NCBI GenBank assembly: GCA_024516035.1
Contig: CM044958.1
Coordinates: 49,767,423-49,831,422 of the forward strand
Source: Bactericera cockerelli
Taxonomy: Eukaryota; Arthropoda; Insecta; Hemiptera; Triozidae
Reading direction: 5' to 3'
DNA length: 64,000 nt
Positions 1-9,400 of the stretch are shown here, piece after piece (positions within the stretch are counted from its first letter, which is position 1; each line of letters begins with the position of its first letter). The position numbers and the translations under genes are program-made. Under the pieces are notes generated by a model. The model made no database searches, had not been told where the DNA came from, and worked only from the letters and a program-made list of their open reading frames with translations.

Positions 1-215
1 TTTCCCCTCCTATCCTTTTCTCTTCTTCACCTACATTCCTCTCCTCTATTTCCCCAACTAACCTCCCCTCTCTCTCCCGTACCTTTCATAATAAACTCAT
101 TACGTCTCCCGCACTCTCTCCTCTCCCTCCCTATTCTGTCCAATCCTACTTTCCCTACTCTCAATTTCCCCTCCAAATTGTCAAGTCCACAAAATTCAAT
201 TAATTTTTCCAAACC
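1..215. repeat. Pyrimidine-rich tract
   Basis: The + strand is strongly enriched in C and T with irregular CTC and TCC runs. Open frames across it are low-complexity by-products. No gene seen. Confidence 0.6.
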
Positions 216-597
216 AAAATACCCATGATTAATATCACATTAGAATTTCATTATTAGTTTCTAATGGTCCTATTTATCCCGTGTATATTTCACGTCGAGT
301 ATGATTAGTACGCCATTTATTATTATTATTATTATTTGTTCATAATTTCATAATCTTGCCAACCTTGCGTGTTGCCTAGACGGGGCGGCGTGCAGGGGCT
401 TTTTGGACAAAAGGGACCAAAGGCCATCAGGTAATGAGTTTCAGGGGCCAGAAGTTTCATTTGTTATTTTTCATGCCATAAATTCTTTCTCCTGTTCTAG
501 TTTTCGCTCCTACAGGGTGGATTAGTGGAGTAGTGTGTGTTTTTATTGAAAGGAAAAAATGAGTACCTACGTTTTACGCTGGTTGTACGTTGTACAA
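216..597. other. Unassigned AT-rich stretch
   Basis: AT-rich DNA with a short ATT run near 318. A GC-richer patch around 375-400 is unlike its surroundings, but I see no repeat partner in the window and no coding signal. Confidence 0.4.
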
Positions 598-748
598 TGT
601 AGAGAACTAGGTATTTCCTATGATTTCTATGTATAAAAGTAGGGATTTCTTATGTATAAAACTAGGTATTTCCTATGTATAAAACTAGGTACCTTCCTAT
701 GTATAGAACTAGGTATTTCCTCTGTATAATACTGCGTATTTTCCATGT
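598..748 (+). repeat. About 23-bp tandem repeat
   Basis: Roughly six imperfect copies of a unit containing TATGTATAAAACTAGGTATT. The translated frame over it only reflects this periodicity. Confidence 0.75.
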
Positions 749-1499
749 AAAAAAGAAAAATACTCACCTAATAATGCTAGTATTTTGTATCTTGTATTCA
801 AATCTTGTACTATGCTTGTATTCTTGTATTCGAAATGCAAATGAAGATATTTCTAGAATTAGTTTTAATTAAAAGGGAATTTGTGACATAAAACGAAATT
901 TTCTCGCTCGTTAACCTAAAGAGTAATGTATTTGTAAGAATCTTAATAATTTTTTGTAAAAATGTAAATAATTTTAATCTTCTATTTTTGAAGTTAAAAT
1001 CGTGAATGAATTTTATCTCTGGTGAATATTCACTTCACAATTTTGTGGGCAAAATATCTTCATCAGAGTCTTCATCACAAGATTGTGATCTACTTTCTCC
1101 TTTTTGTGATAGTGCACTTTGTCGTTCATACCAATTGTACATGTAGCCACTCCTTTTTCCTCACGAGGTATGAATGAAATTTATACATAAATCCAAAGTA
1201 CGAGTTGATTATTTACTTTACTTATCTACCTACTTTAAGTACACTTAACATATATGTAATGCAATCCTTTTTTTCACCTTGTGGATTCTTTTATATCTTT
1301 TAAAAGGGAGAAAAATAACTTTTCAATGCTTTTTAGTTACTATTTTTCAAGAGTTTATTCAGGTAACTATCAATTTTTATATTATTTTTCTTGTCCGCTT
1401 TCCCAATCTTTTCATTCTTAATTTTATTCAGGTTGAACCATCCAGTATGAGAAGAAAACTATTTCTCAAGCGTTGTTTTAAATTACGATGACATTTTCT
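749..1499. other. Unassigned AT-rich DNA
   Basis: No recognisable gene, RNA or repeat family. The short open frames lack protein-like composition. Confidence 0.4.
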
Positions 1500-2115
1500 A
1501 ATTTCAAACCTTTCTCTTTACTCTTTTTCCATCTCCTTTTCCGCTCTTTCTATAAACCTTCCTCCTCCTCCTCTTCTTCCTCTTTCTGTAACCCCTTTCT
1601 TCTGCTCTTCCTCTTCCTATAACCCCTTTTTCTCGTTTTTCTGTTTCTGCTCCTCCTCTTTTTATTCTCCTTCCTACTTCTCTTTCTAATCCTTTCCTTT
1701 CTATTATCCCTTCTTCTCTCTCGGCTCCATCCCATTTTTCATTCTCTTTATAATCTTGTTCTTTCCATTATCCTTTTTTTCCGCCTCCGTCTCATATTTT
1801 TTATATCCTATGTTTTATACTACTTCTCTTTCTTTTCTTTATTTTCATTCTTTTTATAATTACTCGTCTCTTTCTTTCTCTTTTCTCCTCCTTCTTCTAT
1901 TTTCCATCTCCCCCTACTTCTCCTTCTTTCTCACCTCCCTCTCTTCTCTCCTCTTTCTCGCCTCCCTTCTTTCCCTCTCCTCGCTTTTTCATTTCTCTTC
2001 TTTCATTTTTATCTCATTCCAAATTTATTTCTCTTTCTCTTCTCCTACTTTTCCTTATTTTCATATTTTTCTCATTTTTTACTTTTCTCTTTTACTCTTC
2101 TCGTATTTTGTTTGC
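1500..2115. repeat. Long polypyrimidine tract (C/T strand asymmetry)
   Basis: About 600 bases in which the + strand is mostly C and T, made of irregular CTTCTC and TTTCTC runs. Both strands stay open in places, giving Ser/Leu/Phe-rich or Arg/Lys/Glu-rich frames, which is a composition artefact. A tract of this kind could adopt triplex structure. Confidence 0.75.
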
Positions 2116-2142
2116 TCTTGGGTTTTATGTCCTCCTTCATAA

Positions 2143-2232
2143 GAGAAATCCGATCCATAAGAGAGTCCGATTCATAAGAGAGATCCAAATCATAAGAGAT
2201 ATCCGATTCATAGGTGAGATCCACAAAGTGAT
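2143..2232 (+). repeat. About 21-bp tandem repeat
   Basis: Four to five imperfect copies of a unit around ATCCGATTCATAAGAGAG. Confidence 0.65.
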
Positions 2233-2261
2233 GGATATTACTGGCTTGCTTGTTTTTTTTT

Positions 2262-2520
2262 TGGGGGGGGAGTGGGGGGTTAACGTTGCTTTTAACTGCA
2301 AGGTCATATCACGATGAGGGTTTACTCTCCACTCGCTCGAAAATCACAAACCAGCTACTCAAATTAACCTCACCTAGCCTGAGTGGGGCCAGGCATACCA
2401 GCATTAAGAGAGTTCGAATTTGAACGGTCTCTTTCCAAGTTCTAGCCTCGCTGGACGTTGTTCAACTTCAGATACTGAATGAGAATTGGTGTGCTCAACG
2501 TGCCATCGACGAAGGCTGAC
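2262..2520 (-). mobile_element. 5S-rRNA-derived SINE, diverged copy
   Basis: Read on the - strand it has the family's 5S-like head (GCTTTGAATGCACCGGTTCT-type region, here eroded), the middle segment GGCTGGGTGAGG-type core, and the tail ending in GACGTTAAACCC. The same order occurs at 18698-18956 and 38537-38800. It is well diverged, hence an old insertion. Confidence 0.7.
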
Positions 2521-2591
2521 TTTTTGCTTGGTTCAATCGCAACTCCAGCGCCTCGTCTGCGAAGACTGAACAAAATATTGCAGGAGAAGGA

Positions 2592-2778
2592 GGGTTGGGT
2601 GGAAGAGATCGCCAAAGGCAATAACCCCGCCCTTTAGTAAGGGCATATGTACAATTGTACATATATGTTTATTTATTTGATTTTTCTTCATTTTTTTTCT
2701 TTTTATATTGTACATTAATTTGTAATTATCTGTGTTGTATATATATATTATGTTCTTATTAATAAAGTGTATGTAAAA
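2592..2778 (+). repeat. Dispersed repeat E (retroelement 3'-end-like)
   Basis: Starts at GGGTTGGGTGGAAGAGAT, contains a small hairpin around GCC(A)..GGCAAT followed by AACCCCGCCCTTTAG, and ends in an AT-rich tail with AATAAAGTGT. At least ten copies are present in the window in both orientations. Frequent 5' truncation with a constant A-rich end suggests a LINE or SINE 3' end, but no reverse transcriptase is visible. Confidence 0.65.
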
Positions 2779-2934
2779 TAACAATAATAAAGAAGGAAGA
2801 AAGAAGGAAGAAAGAAGGATAAAGAAAGGGAGGGAGAAATAAAATAAAATTAAAAGGATGAAGAGAGAGAAGGGAGACATAGATTGTATGAATATTCAAA
2901 TATTCATAATTAGTTATTATTATTATTATACAAT

Positions 2935-3110
2935 GCTTTATTAGGTATAAATGGACATTATGTACATAGAAATAATTAATTTAACAATGAAAAAAATGGA
3001 AACAATATATACAATGAAAATGAAAAAGAATAGAAAATATATAAAAACATAAGTCCTAACTAAAGGGCGGGGTTATTGCCTATGGCAATCTCTTCCACCC
3101 AAACCCTTAG
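2935..3110 (-). repeat. Dispersed repeat E, inverted copy
   Basis: Reverse-oriented copy of the element at 2592. The two face each other tail to tail with a GA-rich spacer (about 2795-2880), so together they can fold back. Confidence 0.65.
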
Positions 3111-3112
3111 TT

Positions 3113-3630
3113 GAGGAGACAAGCCCTAATCCGCCCCCCTGGACTAAGTCGGGTCCTCTTGAAGGAGATTTAATAAATTTAATCTGAAAAGTAAACATCA
3201 TCCAAGCAGAGTCTTTCAGGAAATTGGTGAAACTCTCTTGAGCTTTACAGGAAACGTGTTAGTCGTCAGTATTGTTAATCTGGTGAAGAAAATGTGGCTG
3301 AACAGGGCAGTTAAGGCTGTTAGATGGAATAATTTCCGAGATAAACCCTATTGAGATTTGTATTGTATTGTATCTGTGAGAGTTAAAGGAACTCTTTAGT
3401 CTCATTTTCGCAGGACAAACAGATAATTGTATTTTACTATATTGTATTTTATAGTATTGTTGTGTATTGTAATGTACTGAGGAATCTAGAGGAGTCATGA
3501 AAATTCCTAAAGCTATTACAATTTATATTTACAATTGTCTTGTATATAATTCGTCCGGCCATGCTTGTCTGTGCTTTTCCATCAAGGATTTACCAGAAAT
3601 CTAGGTTTTTTGATAAAATGAAATTCGTAC
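3113..3630. other. Unassigned DNA
   Basis: No gene recognised. Contains short TATTGTATT runs near 3360-3460. A 79-codon frame on the - strand is not protein-like. Confidence 0.35.
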
Positions 3631-3633
3631 CTA

Positions 3634-3960
3634 TTTTTACTTTCCTTATCCTATAGAAAGGAAAGTAATGGAGTCACTCAAAATTTTCGATCGTCAGTTT
3701 TCAGTGCGAAAATATGTTTTTGGGTCCCCAGAGCCATAATTCAAAGTTTCAGCCATTGCTCCGAGATCAAAAATACTTCCGATTTCTAATATTAGAAATT
3801 TATCGGAAGTAATATATCGATAACGCAGCACGAAACTTTTCGAAAAAATCGGTACCGCTTACGAATTCGATATATATTTTACGTTAACTTGTTACCGCTC
3901 TATCACAAGTAGCGGAATTGCATTTATTTTCGAGGGATAAGGAAAGTCGTATGGCATCAC
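3634..3960 (+). repeat. Dispersed repeat F with central palindrome
   Basis: Begins with an ACTTTCCTTATCCTATAGAA segment, itself a short inverted repeat, and contains the palindrome TTTCTAATATTAGAAA inside CTTCCGAT..ATCGGAAG at about 3775-3809. Related pieces lie at 8785, 23665, 27315, 34025, 34680, 41635, 45335, 55325 and 56525. Confidence 0.6.
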
Positions 3961-4329
3961 ACCAGTTTATCGATTTTGGTATAAAGACTATTGACTCATT
4001 TTATGACACCAAGGGTTAAGATCCCCACAAATTATACAAAAATACCCATTCTAAAATAGAGATGGCTTGGATTTTTGGATATTGGATTTTTTAAAACATT
4101 TGAATTTTCAAATTCGACTAATTTTCGAGTCGCCCTGAAAATGAATCATAAGTTTAGTCAAGCCATAAATCCCAGCTCACAATAATAATTAACTATATGA
4201 CAGTAATAATAATAATAATCTACATGACAGTAATAATAATAATGTACAGAACAAGGAAAGCGACAGAGTCTGTCTTGTTTCAATTTCCCGCCGGAATTTA
4301 TAAAATGTTAAACTGTCGAAACCCAGAGC

Positions 4330-4578
4330 ATAAATCCTTCTCTCTTTCTCTCTCTCTTTCTCCTCTTCTCTCACCTCTCTCTCTCTCTCCTCTCTCTGTC
4401 TCTTTCTATCTCCTCTCTCTCTCTCTCTCTTCTCTACGCTCTCTCTTTCTTTCTCCTTCCATAACTCCCTATCCTCTTCTCTCTTTGGCCTTTTTCCTTT
4501 TCCCTCACTTATGCTATGCTTCCTCACACTCCTCCCCTTTCGCCTCCTTCTCTTTCTGATCCTCCCCTTTCTATTACC

Positions 4579-4613
<35 letters not shown>

Positions 4614-4690
4614 TTTCTCTCCCTTTCAATCTCTCTCACCTCTCTCTTTCTCTCCTCCCCTATCTTTCTCCTCTCTCCCCATGTCCCACT
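4330..4690. repeat. (CT)n microsatellite cluster
   Basis: Several long CTCTCT runs with C/T interruptions. All open frames here, on both strands, are low-complexity artefacts. Confidence 0.85.
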
Positions 4691-4770
4691 CTCTGGTTGA
4701 AAGCATTTTCGATTTTCTTGCGGTCCCAGTATTCCCACTCAATCTCGTGACTTATTGCTGCTGTGGATTC

Positions 4771-4803
4771 GACGCTTTTCAAGTTTCATCCTTGAAAAGC
4801 GTC
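4771..4803. repeat. Perfect 13-bp stem-loop
   Basis: GACGCTTTTCAAG and its exact reverse complement CTTGAAAAGCGTC are separated by seven bases. It sits between the CT microsatellite and a SINE. Confidence 0.8.
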
Positions 4804-4928
4804 GGGCTTCTAAAAAATTTAGGACCATAGGACCAAATCAAAAAAAATCGGAGCAAAAAAAATATTTTTTTTATTACAAAAACGAAAAATGGGATATCTT
4901 GGCATTAGTCTCTTTAACATCAAGGTCT

Positions 4929-5075
4929 CTTCAAGTAGCTCGATCAATAAGGCGGCGGACTTGTAGCCTGGAGGTCCGTGGTTCAAGTCCCGGTTCAGAG
5001 TAGATTCAGTAAAGCGAGTTTGAGTAGTTGTGATAATTATCACGAAAGTAGTTAACACAAAATATGATAACTTTT
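4929..5075 (+). mobile_element. tRNA-derived SINE family A
   Basis: tRNA-like head with an A box (TAGCTCGATCAATAAGG) and B box (GTTCAAGTCC), followed by a body with AGTAAAGCGAGTTTGAGTAG and an end like AACACAAAATATGATAACTT. The same head and body recur at about ten places in the window. Confidence 0.85.
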
Positions 5076-5392
5076 TTTAACTTCAAAGTTATTTGAGAAG
5101 GGGGTTTTACCCAGACTTCATTACCTCAGATAGTCTGGCTTGGTCGGGAGCTTGCTAAACTTCAGGGACTGAACGTGAAATGGTGTACTAAGCGTACTTT
5201 TGAAGCTGGCCTACTAAAATTTTGATGTTTAATTTTTTAAAATCGAGCAGGACTTGCAGCCATCCCGTGTGCCTGCCATACTAAACCCGAAAGGACCAAC
5301 TATTCCTATTAATAAGTAGTGGGAAAAATCCCAGGTGTACGAGCATAATCATATTTCTGTTAACCACACTAAGATGAGACACAAAGGGTTGG

Positions 5393-5445
5393 GTGGAAGA
5401 AATTGCCACTGGCAATAACCCCGCCCTTTAGGTAGAACATTAGCT
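5393..5445 (+). repeat. Dispersed repeat E, short fragment
   Basis: Only the GGTTGGGTGGAAG to CCCCGCCCTTTAG core is present. Confidence 0.6.
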
Positions 5446-5527
5446 TTTTTTTGAGGAAAGCAACAGCGTAGTATTTAATATTTCATATAACAAACATGTC
5501 ATCATTCTTCTCACGACACATGGTGCC

Positions 5528-5601
5528 TACCAGGCTCGAGGCATTTCCACGCTGGACTGCCAATGACAGTCGCTGGCGTAAGAATGCCCCGGCCCTGGTA
5601 T
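5528..5601. repeat. Imperfect 74-base hairpin
   Basis: TACCAGG..GAGGCATT pairs with AATGCC..CCTGGTA, with an inner GACTG/CAGTC stem (5555-5559 with 5567-5571). Could be a small foldback MITE or a structured remnant. Confidence 0.5.
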
Positions 5602-5837
5602 CACCACTTGTGTGTTGTTAGCTTCATTAGCTTCATTCTTTTTTTTGTTCTCGTGTCTTTGTTCAATCTATTTATTTTTTCTTTATAATTTCATTGTATT
5701 CTACTATATATATTTTTGTGTGTTACCTACTAAAGCATACTATAATAATAATAATGACTCAAACTCACTTGACTAAATCTTTGCTAAACTTTGGACTGTG
5801 TTTTACCTCCAATTACGTGTTCACCGCCTTATAGAAC

Positions 5838-6254
5838 CAAGTAACCAGCTAGTGTCTGAACCCGCGTCCTCTTGAATAAAAAAACACCTAGTAACCAGCT
5901 AGTGTCTGAACCCCCGTCCTCTTGAATAAAAAACACCCTAGTAACCAGATAGTGTCTGAACCCCGTCCTCCTGAAAAAAAAAACCAAGTAACCAGTGTCT
6001 GACTGAACCCTCGTCCTCCTGAAGAAAAAAAAAAAAAAAAAAAAAAAAACACCCTAGTAACCAGTGTCTTAACACCCCTCCTCCTGAAAAAACACCCAAG
6101 TAACCAGCTAGTGTCTAAACCCCCGTCCTCCTGAAAAAAAAAAAAAAAAAAAAAAAAAAACCCAAGTAACCAGTGTCTGAACCCCCGTCCTCTTGAAAAA
6201 AAAAAACACCCAAGTAACCAGCTAGTGTCTGAACCCCCGTCCTCCTGATTGCAG
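5838..6254 (+). repeat. Intronic minisatellite running into a splice acceptor
   Basis: About eight units of 45-65 bp. Each has GTAACCAG..GTGTCTGAAC, a CCCCCGTCCTCCTGA pyrimidine block and an A-run of variable length. The last unit lacks the A-run and instead continues TTGCAG, the acceptor of the exon at 6255. Pseudo-branch-point and polypyrimidine segments are thus repeated upstream of the real site. Confidence 0.85.
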
Positions 6255-6437
6255 GTCCCCCGGACTCGGTACAGAACTGCTCCGTGGCCAACATGTCCCT
6301 CAACTCCTTCCAGCTGTGGTGTGTGGAGGGCTCCAGCAATGGGCTGACCCAGAGCTTTGTGGCCGAGGTCAGGGACAGCGCCACCCAGGCTCTCAAGGCG
6401 AACGTCTCCTCGCCCATATCCAAGTTTTCCGTGATAG
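6255..6437 (+). CDS. Sidestep-like exon a: first half of FN3 domain
   Basis: Acceptor TTGCAG and donor GTGAGT, phase 1 on both sides. Encodes PPDSVQNCSVANMSLNSF and the following CVEG..GLTQSFVAEV strands. The pattern of a Cys-containing B/C strand and the sidestep-type start is the main family evidence. GC content is clearly higher than in the flanking intron. Confidence 0.85.
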
Positions 6438-9400
6438 GTGAGTCACTCTCCATCTCAACCAGAAGGGTCGGGTGGAAGAGATTGCCATAGGCAATAACCC
6501 CTCCCTTTTGTAAGTTAGGACATATGTTTCTATATATTATTCTATTATGTTTCATTTTTAGTGTATATATTGTTTCCATTTTTTCATTGTTAAAATATTT
6601 TTTTTTTTTTTAATTAGCAATTATTATAGTGTGCCAACAAAATAATTATTTGTATTGTACATAATTATGTCCATTTATATCTAATAAAGTGTTAAAAAAA
6701 CCATTGAGCACACGAATAGCTCAGTGGTAAGATACTAGCTTGCCATGTGACAGGTCCTGGGTCCAAACCCCTGCGCCGACCAAAAATTGGATTAAAAATT
6801 TGGTTATAGTTGTTTGTCAACACGAGCGCACCTTCCGGTGCGCTCGTGTTGACCCAGAACCTAAATAGGAAGTACTATGTCACTTCTCGCCCATCAGAGG
6901 GGAGGCATACTACGGGATGGGCGTCTACAGTAGTTGCTGTTTCATGGCTGATAAATAAAAAAGGCTTTGAAATACTGACAGATCTTTAAAATAAATAAAT
7001 AAATCAAGTTTACCGTGATACGTAAATCACTATAATAGGTTTCACGTGTACCCTTGCGCTGACAGTCTAAATAAATAAATAAATAAAGCACCTTATTTAA
7101 ACTATCTAATTAGAACTATTAAAGTCCCATTATTCTAGTAGTAAAACGTATTATTATTTTCGTCAAAATCCCACATGGGATTATAACTTGTCATGTCCCT
7201 GATCGGTTTCGAACCCACGACCTCTGGATTCACAGAGTGCCTTTACCACTGAGCTACCAGGATAGACAACTTTACCTCTTATGTAGATAATTATTTAGCA
7301 AAGGTAAAGCACCTAATCAAGGAAAAAAAAAAAAATATAGTAATTTCATTTGTTCTTTAACCTGAATTTTAACTTCCCCAGGTTTGGACACCGGTGTCAC
7401 CTACCAGGTGTTGGTGTACGCTTTCAATTCCAAGGGCCGGAGTAAACCCATGTTCCTTCAGGCCAACACGCTCAGCGAACCAGAGAAGCAGCTGCCCTCT
7501 GAAATCAGTAAGTGAAAGGGTCAGAGATGTAGATCAACATTTGAGTGAAAAATAACATGTGTAAAAAAAACCTAATGTTGTTGTTGTTGTAGCCAGCTTG
7601 GCTACAGCTGGAGGGGTGAGTGATGGTCTCCAGCCAACTTTATTTCAAAGTTGGCTCGTCCTGAACCACATATTTCTATGTGCGATCAACCATCATGAGG
7701 ACTTGGACTTTTCTTTATAAGCCATTAAACCCTTAGGAAACTGCAAGCTAGCCTGGCTTGTAAGGGTTGGCTAGTCTGTTCTCTGTTTATAGTCCTCTAG
7801 CGGGACATTGGTCTTCTCCCTGTTTAACATCCCCCAGCCAGACTATAAAAACCTAATCAACTCTATTACTTATTTGTTTTCTTTTATGCGAAATCAGAAC
7901 TCATGCCACTCATGGATATGAAACAAATATTAGACGCACCAGACTTGAAAACTTTTTCCGTAACATCAAAATTAGAAATAACACGCCTCAGAACAGCTCG
8001 CTCAGAAGAATTCAGGATCTTGGCAGTCATTATCGGCAGTCCAGGGATCGATATCTTTAATTGCACTATGCAGGAGATAATAGTCGACTTATTTCTACTT
8101 TTGATCTTACGGAATAAGTCTTGAAGTCTATAAACCCTTGTCTTTCATAACAGACCCTTGTATCTCATTGGAATAGACATGCTTAGTTTTAAGATTTTTA
8201 TTATTAAATAAAAAAATTGAATATTGATAGTAGATTAGTTAATTGTGGAGCAACAAGAAATTATACTTTCTAAAATTATACAATTATTCTGTATAATATC
8301 CATCGCTCGCTCCACCGTTAGCAGAGCTCCACCAACCTCAATAGCTTGATCAATAAGGCGGTCTTGTAATCTGGAGGTCGGTGGTTCATGTCCCGGATTC
8401 AGCGTAGATTTTGTAAAGCGAGTTTGATTACTTTTGATAACACATAAGTGATTGACACAAATATGATAACTTTTAGTAGAGCTACGTTTCAGATAATAAA
8501 GTTAAAGAGAATTTCTAGAAATAATGAAAATTAATGAACGTAACTACTTCAAAAGAAAAAAATAATTATAGCTCCAACAACAACAAAAATAACAAATAGG
8601 AAATAACAAAAATAACATCATGGAAAACAACGATATTTTGGAATATTTCAAAAGTATTTCAGTCTTTATTATAAAACTTTTATGAACTTTGCACATCAGG
8701 ATAAGATAATAGGTTTATGATAGAACAAGGATAATTAGATGATTGGCATAAGAATAAAGATTTCAATTTTCTTTTGGGGGATCCTTTACTTTCCTTTCTA
8801 TAGGATAAGGAAAGTGAAAAAATAACAACAATATTCTGATGAATAACAAGAGAAAGCAACAACCCAAGGAACAATATGAATAAATCCACAGTACAACATG
8901 AAGGCGTTGACACTGAGCATGGAACCAGAGGGATTAACATAACAGTAAGAGAAATACGGACAAAGAGAAATTGCATTGAAGAAATACACATTGGCACATG
9001 TTCGGGAATTTCCAATATATTCCAACTGTTGGAATTCCCGCACACAAATGATGAATGGAGGAAAAGTCAACGATATTACAAACACAATGCAAAATTCCGA
9101 GAACCCAAAAAGGGTGAGAGAAAAAAAAGAGTGTGGTAAAGAGAGTGACAAAGAGAAAGTGCGAAAGAGAGCGAAAAAGAGAGAGTTAACAATAGGGAGA
9201 AGGAAAGTTTCATTAAATGGACATATTTATGTACATATATGTATAGAACTTCACTATTCATGAATAAATAAATGTAATAAGTATTACTACTTTCACCTCA
9301 ACTGAAAATAACATCTGGATACTGGAGGTGAAGACACGGAAAGAAAGAAGAGAAATAGAAAGAGGAGAGGAAAGAGAAGAAAATGATTTATGAATATTGA

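Noticed and set aside
1550..2142. Arg/Lys/Glu-rich (- strand) and Ser/Phe/Leu-rich (+ strand) frames
   Set aside because: Low-complexity products of a C/T-only tract.
4189..4830. Overlapping frames of 80-120 codons
   Set aside because: They arise from (CT)n microsatellites.
6115..6579. 154-codon frame on the - strand over the first FN3 exon
   Set aside because: It is antisense to a real exon and runs through a minisatellite and repeat E.
6816..6853. Rho-independent terminator
   Set aside because: Eukaryotic context and no following T-run.
8680..9263. Overlapping frames of 87-121 codons
   Set aside because: Both strands are open over the same AT-rich and GA-rich DNA without any family resemblance.
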